IMG/VR virus record: IMGVR_UViG_3300028809_000030
Location: 1-42,165 of that record
DNA length: 42,165 nucleotides
Source of the DNA: a virus
Strand: one strand, 5' to 3'
Positions 1 through 8,125 of the stretch are shown one piece after another (position 1 is the stretch's first letter; each line of letters starts with the position of its first letter). The position numbers and the translations under genes are program-made. The notes below the pieces were generated by a model. It was not told where the DNA came from, searched no databases, and worked only from the letters and a program-made list of their open reading frames with translations.

Positions 1-1313
1 CTGATACGCCGCAGCTGCTAGAGTTGTACGACGAGTTGCTGAACCGGTCGAGCCGGGAGCGTCGCATCGACACCGGTATCGGCCTCATGGCGTCGTCGTT
101 TGCGCAGCCCGCCAATCGCTCCTCAATCATGCAAGCGGCTACCGGCGACTACGAGAGTCCGTCCGACGTGTTCGGCATGATCACCGGCATTCAGGAAATG
201 CAGCAGGCTCAGCTGGACAAGGAAGCGGCGGCGCGCAAGCTCGAAGCCCAGCGGGCGGCGTTGCCCAGTATTGCCGAGCAGTACGGCCTTTCGGCGGAGG
301 CTGCCGATCTGCTGTTCAATAACGAGCAGCTTGATGACTACATCATGCAGGCCGATAAGTTCAAGGCCGAGGCGGCGAAGCCGGAGAACGAGATTACCGA
401 ACTGCAGGATGGCACCAAGGTCGTCGTCAACAAAGCAAACGGCACTACCGTTGCGCAGATCGGCCCCGCTGGAACTGGCGGCACCACTGATCAGCAAGAC
501 TACAACGCTTATGTTCAGAACGAGGCGTCGCGCGGCAACAACAACCCACTATCGATGAACGACTGGATGTTGCAGGCCAAGAAGGCCGGCGCAACTACCA
601 TCAACAATAACCCGATGGGCGGGGCCGACAAGACGTTGGTGGAGTCGTTGGACAAACAGCTGACAGACTCGTTTGCCGCCGCTCCGGCGATTGCGCAGAC
701 CATCGAGACCGTTCAGCAGGCACGTCGCACCCTCAACGATCCGGCCGGCGTGTACAACGGCAATCTTACCTCTCCGGCGCAGCTGGAATTGGGAAAGGTT
801 CTGGTCAGTACTTTCGGCGGCGACGCTTCCAAGATCAACAACACTGAGACGTTCCAGTCTCAGATGAAGGAACTGGTTCTGCCCCGCGTCAAGCAGCTGG
901 GTACCGGCAACTCCATCTCCAACGCGGACCGTGAGTTCGTCGAGAAGATGCTGGGTTCGGACATCACCCTCGATCCGGAGTCGGCCAACCGCATTCTAGA
1001 CATCGTCGAAAGGGGGCAGCGCCGGGAGCTTGACAAGCTCAACGCACAGATGAAGACCCGCATCGACAGCGCCGCTGATGGCAGCCCGCTCAAGGGCTAC
1101 AAGGCCAATTTCCGTACTGTTCCGTTCTCGCCCGAATACGTCGAGCGCACCACGGCGACGCTGGATGACGGCGACCGTGCGACGTTGGTCAAGGAGATCG
1201 ACAACCCGACGTTCCGCAAGGAATTCGACAAAGCGTACGGTCCGGGCAGTTCGCGAGACATGTACGAAGCGTTGACCGGCGTAGACCCCGGTCCGCTTAG
1301 CGGGAGCAACTAA
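1..1313 (+). CDS. Internal virion protein, C-terminal part (5' end beyond window start)
   Basis: The frame is open from base 3, with no stop before the left edge, so the gene begins outside the window as written. The TTG at 24 is only the first start-like codon. The visible ~437 residues are soluble, Ala/Gln/Asn-rich and helical with no membrane segment; I recognise no named domain. It ends TAATG, overlapping the next gene by one base, so the two are translationally coupled. Position after the hub and other tail-end genes suggests an internal (ejected) virion protein. If the molecule is circular, the N-terminus is the fragment starting at 42070; the frames match when one G is added to the G run at 42154-42158. 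Function is inferred from position only. Confidence 0.75.
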   Translation, partial: DTPQLLELYDELLNRSSRERRIDTGIGLMASSFAQPANRSSIMQAATGDYESPSDVFGMITGIQEMQQAQLDKEAAARKLEAQRAALPSIAEQYGLSAEAADLLFNNEQLDDYIMQADKFKAEAAKPENEITELQDGTKVVVNKANGTTVAQIGPAGTGGTTDQQDYNAYVQNEASRGNNNPLSMNDWMLQAKKAGATTINNNPMGGADKTLVESLDKQLTDSFAAAPAIAQTIETVQQARRTLNDPAGVYNGNLTSPAQLELGKVLVSTFGGDASKINNTETFQSQMKELVLPRVKQLGTGNSISNADREFVEKMLGSDITLDPESANRILDIVERGQRRELDKLNAQMKTRIDSAADGSPLKGYKANFRTVPFSPEYVERTTATLDDGDRATLVKEIDNPTFRKEFDKAYGPGSSRDMYEALTGVDPGPLSGSN

Positions 1314-3160
1314 TGGCCGAGTTTAACATCAAAGGCCCCAAGAAGCCCTCCCCAAAAGTTGTGGGCGCTGGCCCGATCAGCGCCGTCGCGGTCAAGGGTC
1401 CGAAGAAGGTAGAGAAGCAGGCTCCGCCGCCGTCCAACTTCGGCCCGTTGGAGTGGATCACCGATGCGATGCGTGGCTTCAACGACACGCTTACGTTCGG
1501 TCTGTACGACGACCTGCTGACGGCAACCGGTGTCGATCCCGAGGCGACGAAGAAGCTCGAGAATGCCGACCCCGTTGCCAGCACCATCGGCAAGATCGGC
1601 GGCTACGTGGTTCCGGGCGCTGGCGCGTCGAAGCTCGCGTCCAAAATTCCGGGGCTCGCCGCCAACACCATCCCGCGCATCTTTGCCCGCGAGTCCATCG
1701 CTAGCGGTGGCCTTTCGGCGGCCGACGATCTTATTCGCACAGGCGAAATCGACCCCTACGGTGTTGCATTAGACGCCGGTATGGGGGGCGTTTTGTCGGG
1801 TGCCATCGCCGCTGGCTCGCGTGCAATCAGCCCGACGGCCCGCGTGCGAGCCATGGGCAAGGAACTGTCTCCTGCGGACAAAGAAGCCGCCGAAGGGTTC
1901 GCCAAGTACGCCGACGATCAGGGCATTCCACTTACTGTTCCGGAGGCTGTTGGAGCCGTCGTCCCATCGAAAGTGCAGACGGTTAAGACCGGCATGGCTA
2001 AGGCGGCGCGTTCTCCGAGCGGCGCGGAAGCAGTATCGTCGTTCAACGAAGCCCGCAAGCCCGCGATGACGTCCGCTGGCAAGGCGATGATCGACGAAAT
2101 CCTCGGCGGCAAGCCATTGCCCACCAACGCGCAAATCAATGAAGCGGCGGGCGGGGCTATCGAGGACGTTGCGTCGGGGTTCCGCACCACCGCCGATCCG
2201 TATTACGCTCAGGCTGAGACGCGCAACGTTCCCCCGAGTTGGATTCCCAAGGGCGGCGCACTTTCGGAGGCCGTCAAGTACGTGTCCGACAGCCCAACGT
2301 TCCAGAAGGGGCTCAATCGAGCAGCCGGTCTGCCCAAGGGCGCTAAGGTTCCCAAGAACAGCGTGCTCGTGCTCGACGCCGTTAAGAAGCGCATGGATGA
2401 CATGGCGGCAACCGCTGCCAGCGCCGGTCGCGCCAACGAGAGTACGTTCATTACGCAGGAAATCGATGACCTGTTGAACGTCACGGACAAAGTTGCGCCG
2501 TCGTACCCGGTGGCTCGCGGCATCGCGGAGCAGGGGATCAAAACCACGGAAGGCTTGCGGGCCGGCCCATTGGGAACGTTGGCTGCGGGCGGCAACCCCA
2601 AGACGCTCACTGGTGCACTGTTCAGCGGCGTCGACGGTCCGACCTTGGACGCGTCGATCGACGCCATGTCCCATCTACCCAGCGATTTGCCGTCCGGTAT
2701 TCTGGCCCGACAGTTGGATGCCGCCGTCAACAAAAGCCCCGGCAACTTCGCCAACACCGCGCTGCCGAGCGCTTACGCCGAGGATGCTGCGGACGCTGCC
2801 CTTTCGATGGCGGGCAAAGACAGCGTCATTCCGAAGATCAAAGCAGCCAAAGCGGTCAACAACCGCAGCCCGGAGCCCTTTGTGCACGAGAACACCGGCC
2901 CTCAGGGAACGTTGTGGTCCGCTGTTCGCGACCTCGGGCAGGGCAAAGTCGCCGAAAAACTGCTGGACAGCAGTTACATCAGCAAGCTGAACCAGATGGG
3001 TCCGGTGCAGAGCGCGGTGACGAATGCCGGGCGCGGCGCGGTGATGACTGCGGGCGACGAGCGGCGCAGCAAAAAGAAAAAGAAGGAGCCGATCCGTATT
3101 CTCATCGAAGGCGGCAATGGCCTTCCCTGGGAAGACTGGATGGACGACCCTATTCCCTAA
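1313..3160 (+). CDS. Internal virion / DNA-ejection protein candidate, 615 aa
   Basis: Starts at the ATG inside the TAATG overlap with the preceding gene. The N-terminal ~40 residues are Lys/Pro-rich. Gly/Ala-rich weakly hydrophobic stretches follow (about residues 90-110 and 150-170), and then a long helical region. The C-terminus has a Lys cluster (about 585-592) and an acidic end. Such amphipathic Gly/Ala-rich proteins at the end of podovirus tail modules are often packaged and ejected with DNA. I do not recognise a specific family, and there is no lytic transglycosylase motif. It ends tail-to-tail with the minus-strand helicase, overlapping it by 11 bases with no hairpin between them. Confidence 0.7.
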   Translation: MAEFNIKGPKKPSPKVVGAGPISAVAVKGPKKVEKQAPPPSNFGPLEWITDAMRGFNDTLTFGLYDDLLTATGVDPEATKKLENADPVASTIGKIGGYVVPGAGASKLASKIPGLAANTIPRIFARESIASGGLSAADDLIRTGEIDPYGVALDAGMGGVLSGAIAAGSRAISPTARVRAMGKELSPADKEAAEGFAKYADDQGIPLTVPEAVGAVVPSKVQTVKTGMAKAARSPSGAEAVSSFNEARKPAMTSAGKAMIDEILGGKPLPTNAQINEAAGGAIEDVASGFRTTADPYYAQAETRNVPPSWIPKGGALSEAVKYVSDSPTFQKGLNRAAGLPKGAKVPKNSVLVLDAVKKRMDDMAATAASAGRANESTFITQEIDDLLNVTDKVAPSYPVARGIAEQGIKTTEGLRAGPLGTLAAGGNPKTLTGALFSGVDGPTLDASIDAMSHLPSDLPSGILARQLDAAVNKSPGNFANTALPSAYAEDAADAALSMAGKDSVIPKIKAAKAVNNRSPEPFVHENTGPQGTLWSAVRDLGQGKVAEKLLDSSYISKLNQMGPVQSAVTNAGRGAVMTAGDERRSKKKKKEPIRILIEGGNGLPWEDWMDDPIP

Positions 3161-4544
3161 ACGCGCGGATGTTTTGAAACACGGCCTGGAAAATGCCGTC
3201 CTTGCGCTCCTGCGCCTCGAGCATCCCCTTGTCTAGCTTCGTGCCGACGAGGTCAATGTTGTTAACCATGTCCGCAGTTTGTCCGTGTCGGTGATTTCGA
3301 TCCTCAATTTGTGATCGATCGTCTCCACTATACGTATTTTCAAAGAAAATGTTTGTGGAGCATCGGTTCTGAGGTTCAGGTCCACCCAGCAAAGTGTGTC
3401 CGTACTTAGCGGCGGTGTGTTGGAGTAGGATTGCACGGCAATTTGGGTCATTGTTAAAGCGCTCCTTTTCAGCGCGCACGTCCTCGGGGGACATTCCGCC
3501 ACCGATGTAGGCGGGCTGCAGGTCGGCTAGCTCCTGCCGCAGCATACCTAGAACATACTGATGGCGGTACGGTATTGTGACCTTACCCGGCGACGCATCG
3601 ATGACTTCGCGCAGCAGTTGCACGCGCGGGTTGTCCTTTGGTTCAACCAGAACCTCGATCTTACCGTCGTTGTCATAGATGAACCCGGCTTGGATTTGCG
3701 CCAGCTTGATGTACTTGGTGATCGCCGCGTCGACGGTCACCACATCGCCGCTGTCTAGGAACAGCACGAATTCGTCGAACATCTGGTTGAATTGATGGCG
3801 TTGACGCGCCGACATTTCGTAGTATCGGTTGCTGCGCACTTTCGGCGGCAGGTCGGTCCAATCCGCCTTGGTGGCGCGGAAAACGTGCGGCTCGATCAGC
3901 GTCGCGAGGTATTCCTCATTTTGCGCTCCGACGACCTGCTTCCCCTTAAATCCGCCCATCCGGCAAAACGCCGTCTTGAAGGCGAAGTAGTTTTTGTTCT
4001 CCAGTTGCTGGATGAACCGCATCTGACCCCATAGGTCCTGCGGGCCTTGCACGATGGGCTTGCCGGTTAAAAGGCGAGAATACCGCGCGTGCTTAGATAG
4101 TCCAATGCTGGCGATAGTCTGGGCTTTGTTGTGCCCCTTTAGCTGGATGCTTTCATCGCTGCTGATTAGCGACGGCCTTTGCGACATCCAACCAGATAAC
4201 AGTTCCTGCGTCGAGTCGGAGCGTACCGCCTCGTAGTTGACGACGACGAGCGGTGGTTTTTTGTACTGCTTGCGCAGGAACATGCCATTGGTGTTGCTGC
4301 CGCTTTCCCACAAGTGGACGTCGAACTCGAACCCCCATTTGTTTACTTCGTCCAACCAGCCACCCTTGAAGGAATTAGGGGCTTCCACGACGTGACGGGT
4401 GGCCTCCCCGCTTTCGACGAGGCGCTGGAACTCGAGCAGATCGGTATAAGTCTTGCCCAACCCCTGCTCCATGAACCAGCCAAAGCCCCGCTTGCCTTTG
4501 CTCGCCGAAAGGGCAGCCGTCTGAACGTCGTGAACCTTCGTCAA
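3150..4544 (-). CDS. SNF2-like superfamily 2 DNA helicase/ATPase
   Basis: A DNA-translocating ATPase of about 464 aa. Visible motifs: motif I EQGLGKT (about residues 26-32), motif II DES (130-132, a DExx-box variant), motif III LLTGKPI (about 158-164), and motif VI QIEDRNHRHGQ near the C-terminus, the QxxxRxxRxGQ signature of SNF2-type proteins. The frame is open upstream to 4658 inside datZ. I choose the TTG at 4544 because its TTGA overlaps the datZ stop and an AGAGGGG ribosome site sits about 9 nt upstream. It is the last gene of the Z-nucleotide/replication operon. A role in replication or recombination is likely; substrate unknown. Confidence 0.85.
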   Translation of the reverse strand: MTKVHDVQTAALSASKGKRGFGWFMEQGLGKTYTDLLEFQRLVESGEATRHVVEAPNSFKGGWLDEVNKWGFEFDVHLWESGSNTNGMFLRKQYKKPPLVVVNYEAVRSDSTQELLSGWMSQRPSLISSDESIQLKGHNKAQTIASIGLSKHARYSRLLTGKPIVQGPQDLWGQMRFIQQLENKNYFAFKTAFCRMGGFKGKQVVGAQNEEYLATLIEPHVFRATKADWTDLPPKVRSNRYYEMSARQRHQFNQMFDEFVLFLDSGDVVTVDAAITKYIKLAQIQAGFIYDNDGKIEVLVEPKDNPRVQLLREVIDASPGKVTIPYRHQYVLGMLRQELADLQPAYIGGGMSPEDVRAEKERFNNDPNCRAILLQHTAAKYGHTLLGGPEPQNRCSTNIFFENTYSGDDRSQIEDRNHRHGQTADMVNNIDLVGTKLDKGMLEAQERKDGIFQAVFQNIRAFRE

Positions 4545-5140
4545 AACCGGAACCCCTCTATCGACAACTGGCCGTTGCCGTTGAACATTGTGTCGACAAC
4601 CCTCGCATACGCAGTATAGGCGTTGCGAGCGTCCATCTGCCAGCGACTGTTGCCCCATTCCGTGTAAAAATCGTCACACTTGTCTCTGAACCGACGCTCC
4701 AAATCGCGCAGCACCGGCACCACCGTTTTGTTGCCCATGGAAATTTCGACGCGCAGAAAAATCGCTGCGTCGATGTAATCCGCCGCCTTTACGATAAAGG
4801 TGATGTCCGGTGGTATGTTGACATCGTCGTATATTGGCTCGCGCATCAACGCCGCGAACTGTTCGGACATAGCCGCCTCGTCAACGTAAGGCTTAGTGTA
4901 CGACGGCGGGTCGCCGATAACAGCCTCCAAATCGTCGTGGTCGCGAGCGATGCGCAGCAACGCCAGCAATTTCGGATCGTCGATGTCCCACCCGAAAACG
5001 TCCGTCGCCAGCCTTTCGGCGAGCTTGCAGACGTTGTGCTGGTGTTCCGCCACGGTCTGCGTGCGGATGGTCGGCATGACTTGCCAACGACGCACCACCG
5101 AAAGGCGGAAGTCGATTTCGGTCCAGATAGGGGGGTTCAT
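4541..5140 (-). CDS. datZ: DatZ-like HD-domain dATP triphosphohydrolase
   Basis: 199 aa HD phosphohydrolase of the YfbR/DatZ type. His33/His35 lie in VAEHQHNVC, the HD pair is at 68-69 in IARDHDD, and further Asp residues near 127-136 (VKAADYIDAA) complete the metal-binding helix bundle. In Z-phages such as S-2L and phiVC8, DatZ dephosphorylates dATP so that the polymerase inserts 2-aminoadenine instead of adenine. The assignment rests on the HD motifs plus its place in one operon with purZ, a mazZ-type gene and a family A polymerase. Start ATG overlaps the previous stop as ATGA. Without this context it could be called a generic 5'-deoxynucleotidase. Confidence 0.88.
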   Translation of the reverse strand: MNPPIWTEIDFRLSVVRRWQVMPTIRTQTVAEHQHNVCKLAERLATDVFGWDIDDPKLLALLRIARDHDDLEAVIGDPPSYTKPYVDEAAMSEQFAALMREPIYDDVNIPPDITFIVKAADYIDAAIFLRVEISMGNKTVVPVLRDLERRFRDKCDDFYTEWGNSRWQMDARNAYTAYARVVDTMFNGNGQLSIEGFRF

Positions 5141-5337
5141 GGCCTAGCCCTTGCGTACACGAAGACTTCGCGAGTGCATGTGGGGCACGGCAGTTTGTAG
5201 TAACCGCCGTCTCGCTGGTCCTCACCGAACGTTGCGTCCTTGGGCGTGAAGGTAAACTCACACCTGCAGTAGTTGCATCTACCCTCGCGCTCCACAGTTT
5301 CGGGCAGGACGCCGGGCTTTGTTATTTTGATTGTCAT
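5137..5337 (-). CDS. Small zinc-ribbon protein, 66 aa
   Basis: Two Cys pairs, CNYC in the middle and CPTC about 30 residues later, form a probable zinc ribbon; no other domain is visible. The start is the ATG at 5337, because it shares ATGA with the upstream stop; a longer in-frame start at 5385 would lie deep in the preceding gene. It overlaps datZ by ATGA. Function unknown. Its place between mazZ and datZ suggests a nucleic-acid or protein-binding accessory role, which is inference. Confidence 0.8.
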   Translation of the reverse strand: MTIKITKPGVLPETVEREGRCNYCRCEFTFTPKDATFGEDQRDGGYYKLPCPTCTREVFVYARARP

Positions 5338-5531
5338 TCGGTTAAGTCCTCGATTTCCTTTATCAGTGCGTTGCGGGTATCCCACACTGACTGATTGTAC
5401 GCACGATGGATGTGGTGTTCTTCACCATCCTGCATGCGGACGGTAATATAACTGTGGTCGTTGTTAACGCGCACCATCTGTATTAGGCGCGGGTCAACGT
5501 GGAGTTCAGAAGTAAGCCGCAGGAACTTCAT
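5334..5531 (-). CDS. Hypothetical protein, 65 aa
   Basis: Small charged protein with a beta-rich central part (YITVRMQDGEEHHI) and a C-terminal helix; no recognised family. Its ATG shares ATGA with the intended stop of the mazZ frame (5530-5528), and its own stop shares ATGA with the next gene, so it belongs to a tightly coupled translation chain. The premature stop in mazZ, 57 bases upstream, may reduce its translation if coupling matters. Confidence 0.75.
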   Translation of the reverse strand: MKFLRLTSELHVDPRLIQMVRVNNDHSYITVRMQDGEEHHIHRAYNQSVWDTRNALIKEIEDLTE

Positions 5532-5890
5532 TTCTTGTCCATCGCGATTGCAGAAGCGATCAGGGCGAAGTTGGCGACGTCCGCCGCTTACAACATGATC
5601 TCAACCATGTTACCACGATTGATGGCCTCCGTCAACTCATCCACCTCCTTCTGCAACAGACCCATGTTGATAGCCTGCCCGCGATCTTCCCATTTGCCCT
5701 TGTGAGCGTTGCGCCCCAATTTGTACACCATCGCGTCGACGAAGCGGAGAATGTCGGGGGCATACTGTTCCACTTCGGGTGGCACAATTACTTGCAAGCA
5801 CACGGGCGACTTAGGGTGCGGCGCTTCTGAGCACCCAAACACGTGGGGTTGTTCTCCCACTGCGCCGCACTCAATACAAACTGACGGCAT
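5528..5890 (-). pseudogene. mazZ: MazZ-type (d)NTP pyrophosphohydrolase, interrupted by in-frame TAA
   Basis: Read through codon 101, this frame gives 120 aa: an N-terminal Cys cluster (CIEC at 5-8, Cys20), the MazG-family block KLGRNAHKGKW (57-67), EVDE at 82-85 (the ExxE metal site), and after the stop AADVANFAL. In MazG enzymes the second metal site is ExxD; here the Glu codon is TAA (5590-5588) and Asp104 follows in register. The downstream frame ends in an ATGA overlap with the next gene, like the other junctions of the operon, so the full frame was clearly the gene. As written, the product stops at residue 100 without its ExxD half. MazZ enzymes hydrolyse dGTP to dGMP for PurZ. Nonsense mutation, sequencing error or readthrough are all possible. 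Confidence 0.85.
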
Positions 5891-5899
5891 TTCTGTCTC

Positions 5900-6955
5900 C
5901 TAGAACGGCAGGATATCGGAGTTGCGGGGGCCGAAGCCGTACAGGAAATCCGCGTCGACTTCGGCGGCGAACGCCTCGTTCTGCAGCCGCGACTTGAATT
6001 CCATCGCCGCCTTTTCGTCAAGGTAGTTCATGAAGTTGGCGAGAACGAAGTCCGGCTGGTTGGCGACGAGGGCTTCTCGGAACTGTTGGTCCGAGAAGGT
6101 GAAGACACGGCGCACGCGTTGCGTCACCGTGGTAAGCTCCGGCTCGACGCCGAGTTCCTGCCACGACGTTTCGCGCTGGTCGGGGTAGTGGTCGCCGCTG
6201 GAGTGACCATCGACATTGCCGACGCGGATCGGGAAAGTGCGCACGACCATGTAAGTCCGCTTTACGAACTTCGGCGCAATGCGGGCGTCGGCAATGCCCT
6301 GCATCACAGTACATTCTCGGCTCGTAACTTTGGGGTAAAACTGAGAATTGAGGCCGAGGCTGAACCCCTGCGACACCTCCATGAAATACGCCATGTACTC
6401 GGGACCGTTGCCCAGTAGTTCTTCTGAAAACCGGGTCTTGACGTTGGGCGGCATCATGAAATGCGTATGCCCGTTGACTCCCCAGACAGCGCTTCTTTCC
6501 CGCATTACTTTGCGAGCCAACGCCGACCCGGTGCCGGATCGGGTACCGGCGACTTCCGCGATAGAGCCGCCGCGTTCTGTCAGTTCGTCCTGTTCGGTGA
6601 TCACCGCCGCTCGGGGGTGCACAAAGATCGGCAGGTCCGGGAATTTTTCGGCCTCCGCCTTGAGGATCGACGGCTTGATGATTGCGCCAGCGGTTAGGAT
6701 TGCAGGGACGGTCTTGCCGAGGCGATACGACATCACAGCGAAAGAAGGCAGCTGCTTGAGGACGATCTTTTCCTCTTTGTGGTAGAACGTGTGGCCGGAG
6801 TTCGGACCGGCGTTGGACAGCACCCCGTTGAAGTCGAAGCCCTGATTGGCGGCGCGCTCTGCGAGGTAGGCAGCGAAAAGCCCCTTGCCGGTGGAGCCGA
6901 ACTGTCCGTCCACAAGGACGTGGACGCCGTTGGCGGAGAATAGGGACTTATTCAT
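5900..6955 (-). CDS. purZ: PurZ, succino-2-amino-deoxyadenylate synthetase
   Basis: 351 aa adenylosuccinate synthetase paralogue, shorter than cellular PurA (about 430 aa). The N-terminal loop reads VDGQFGSTGKG (15-25): Ser21 stands where PurA has the catalytic Asp of GDEGKG. This Asp-to-Ser change is characteristic of Z-phage PurZ, which couples aspartate to dGMP. NAGPNSGHTF (48-57) matches the PurA NAGHT block, and GTRSGTGSALARK (about 138-150) is a further substrate loop. The product needs host PurB to give dZMP. It overlaps the DUF6378 gene by ATGA and precedes mazZ by 9 bases. The call is firm from sequence plus context. Confidence 0.95.
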   Translation of the reverse strand: MNKSLFSANGVHVLVDGQFGSTGKGLFAAYLAERAANQGFDFNGVLSNAGPNSGHTFYHKEEKIVLKQLPSFAVMSYRLGKTVPAILTAGAIIKPSILKAEAEKFPDLPIFVHPRAAVITEQDELTERGGSIAEVAGTRSGTGSALARKVMRERSAVWGVNGHTHFMMPPNVKTRFSEELLGNGPEYMAYFMEVSQGFSLGLNSQFYPKVTSRECTVMQGIADARIAPKFVKRTYMVVRTFPIRVGNVDGHSSGDHYPDQRETSWQELGVEPELTTVTQRVRRVFTFSDQQFREALVANQPDFVLANFMNYLDEKAAMEFKSRLQNEAFAAEVDADFLYGFGPRNSDILPF

Positions 6956-7431
6956 GCGCGGTTCTTTCTTTTGTCGTTGAGGAAAGCCGGGATCGGGACA
7001 TCGGATGGTGTTCCGCCGCCAGTGTGGTCGGGCGACGGGTCGACCGTCACGGCAGCGGGGGCCTCCTGAACAGCCGTCGCTACGGCGTCTACCAGTGCGA
7101 CGCTGCCCGATGCCCCGGCGAGGCCACCCGCGAGCCCGGTGTAGCCGATGTCGTCGGCGTAATGCTCGCCAAGTGTCGCGTCACCGTACAACGCGCGCGC
7201 CTTCTTGAGCATCGACATCATCTGGGCCACGTCCCACGCCGAAAGGTGCACTTCCTGCGACAGCGGCATGCCCGTTCGGTGCGCAACTGCGTGGTTGATG
7301 TGTGTCGACCACAGTTCGCCGATCATGCGAAACGACGGTTCGGTGGCACCGTGTTGCGGGCCGCGCGATTTGCCGACCGCTTTCGCCGCATCGGTCATTA
7401 GGTTGATAGCTATTTCTCGATCTTTAGACAT
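6952..7431 (-). CDS. DUF6378-type phage protein, 159 aa
   Basis: Contains the pattern typical of this phage family: RGPQHGATEPSF (about 24-35), LWSTHINHA, then AWDVAQMMSMLKKARA (about 65-80) and HYADDIGYTGLAGG (about 89-102). The C-terminal ~55 residues are Ala/Pro-rich and probably disordered. The family has no assigned activity that I know of, but is common beside phage nucleotide and replication genes. It overlaps the nuclease gene by 22 bases and purZ by ATGA, so it is in the same operon. Confidence 0.8.
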   Translation of the reverse strand: MSKDREIAINLMTDAAKAVGKSRGPQHGATEPSFRMIGELWSTHINHAVAHRTGMPLSQEVHLSAWDVAQMMSMLKKARALYGDATLGEHYADDIGYTGLAGGLAGASGSVALVDAVATAVQEAPAAVTVDPSPDHTGGGTPSDVPIPAFLNDKRKNRA

Positions 7432-7829
7432 TCGTTCCAGAACCTCGTGAAGAATTGGGCGGCGGGCTCGCCGGGCAGTTGCGCGACGCAGTCACTTAGT
7501 TTAGCAGTATCCGCTGCTGTGTACAAGTACATCAGCCCTTCTTTGAAGCCGAGCAGCCACGACATGCGGAATTGAACGTAAGCGGCGTCCACCACTTCAT
7601 CGCTGTTATTTACGAACCTGTCCAGTTCGATCTTTTGGCGAAGCGTCGGGCCGAAGGATTGGTGCTCGACGCGTTTTGCTTCGATGGCGACGGTGGGGCC
7701 GAAAGGGATGCCGACCAACATGTCGAACAGGCCGACGCCGTATTGGTCTTCCAGACGACGGGCAAACCACCCGGCTTTCTGCAAGTCCTTGACCAGCGCG
7801 GTCTTGAGTTCGTTTTCTGACTTACTCAA
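7410..7829 (-). CDS. VRR-NUC-like PD-(D/E)xK nuclease
   Basis: 139 aa. Start TTG at 7829, overlapping the previous stop. The N-terminal half has the layout of VRR-NUC endonucleases: an early Glu (ENEL, 5-8), DQYGVGLFDMLVG with an Asp in the strand (28-40), then VAIEAKRVE (about 47-55), the ExK catalytic pair. Such small phage nucleases act as Holliday-junction or flap resolvases. The C-terminal half is unremarkable. Place between polymerase and purZ fits a role in replication intermediates. Confidence 0.75.
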   Translation of the reverse strand: MSKSENELKTALVKDLQKAGWFARRLEDQYGVGLFDMLVGIPFGPTVAIEAKRVEHQSFGPTLRQKIELDRFVNNSDEVVDAAYVQFRMSWLLGFKEGLMYLYTAADTAKLSDCVAQLPGEPAAQFFTRFWNECLKIEK

Positions 7830-7923
7830 AGTAGTACACCACGAGGCGCAGCACTACCATACAGGCAATGCCTGTGAACCACCCGCCCGTAAACGAGCCT
7901 ACGTCAATCGCGAGGTTGAACAA
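7822..7923 (-). CDS. Small single-span membrane peptide, 33 aa
   Basis: Begins with TTG at 7923 preceded by a strong AGGAGG site with 6 nt spacing, which lies inside the end of the upstream gene. The peptide is almost entirely one hydrophobic segment (GWFTGIACMVVLRLVVYYF). It overlaps the nuclease start by 8 bases. The good ribosome site and the packed overlaps argue it is real; function unknown. Confidence 0.6.
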   Translation of the reverse strand: MFNLAIDVGSFTGGWFTGIACMVVLRLVVYYFE

Positions 7924-8125
7924 TGAAGTCCTCCTTTTTCTTCCAGAACCAGTCCGATACAACGAACAGCTGCGTCCCAGCCCCGGTATCGTTGAAGTCA
8001 TATGTCTGCGAGCGCGGCACCCAATACCGAATGCCGGTCTGTACATCTTCGATCAGGCGGCTTTTCGCCGTAGTGTGTTCTACGATGCCCTCGAAGCTGT
8101 GGGTTTCTTCCAAGCGGCGGGCCAT
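7904..8125 (-). CDS. Hypothetical protein, 73 aa
   Basis: Starts at the ATG of TGATG, sharing one base with the polymerase stop. Beta-rich, charged, with an aromatic segment (VVSDWFWKKKEDF, about 55-67). No recognised domain. Genes directly coupled to phage polymerases can encode processivity or inhibitory partners, but nothing in the sequence shows this. Confidence 0.7.
   Translation of the reverse strand: MARRLEETHSFEGIVEHTTAKSRLIEDVQTGIRYWVPRSQTYDFNDTGAGTQLFVVSDWFWKKKEDFIVQPRD

Noticed and set aside
5137-5385. 82-codon version of the zinc-ribbon gene
   Set aside because: Start lies inside the upstream gene; the ATGA-coupled ATG at 5337 fits the operon pattern.
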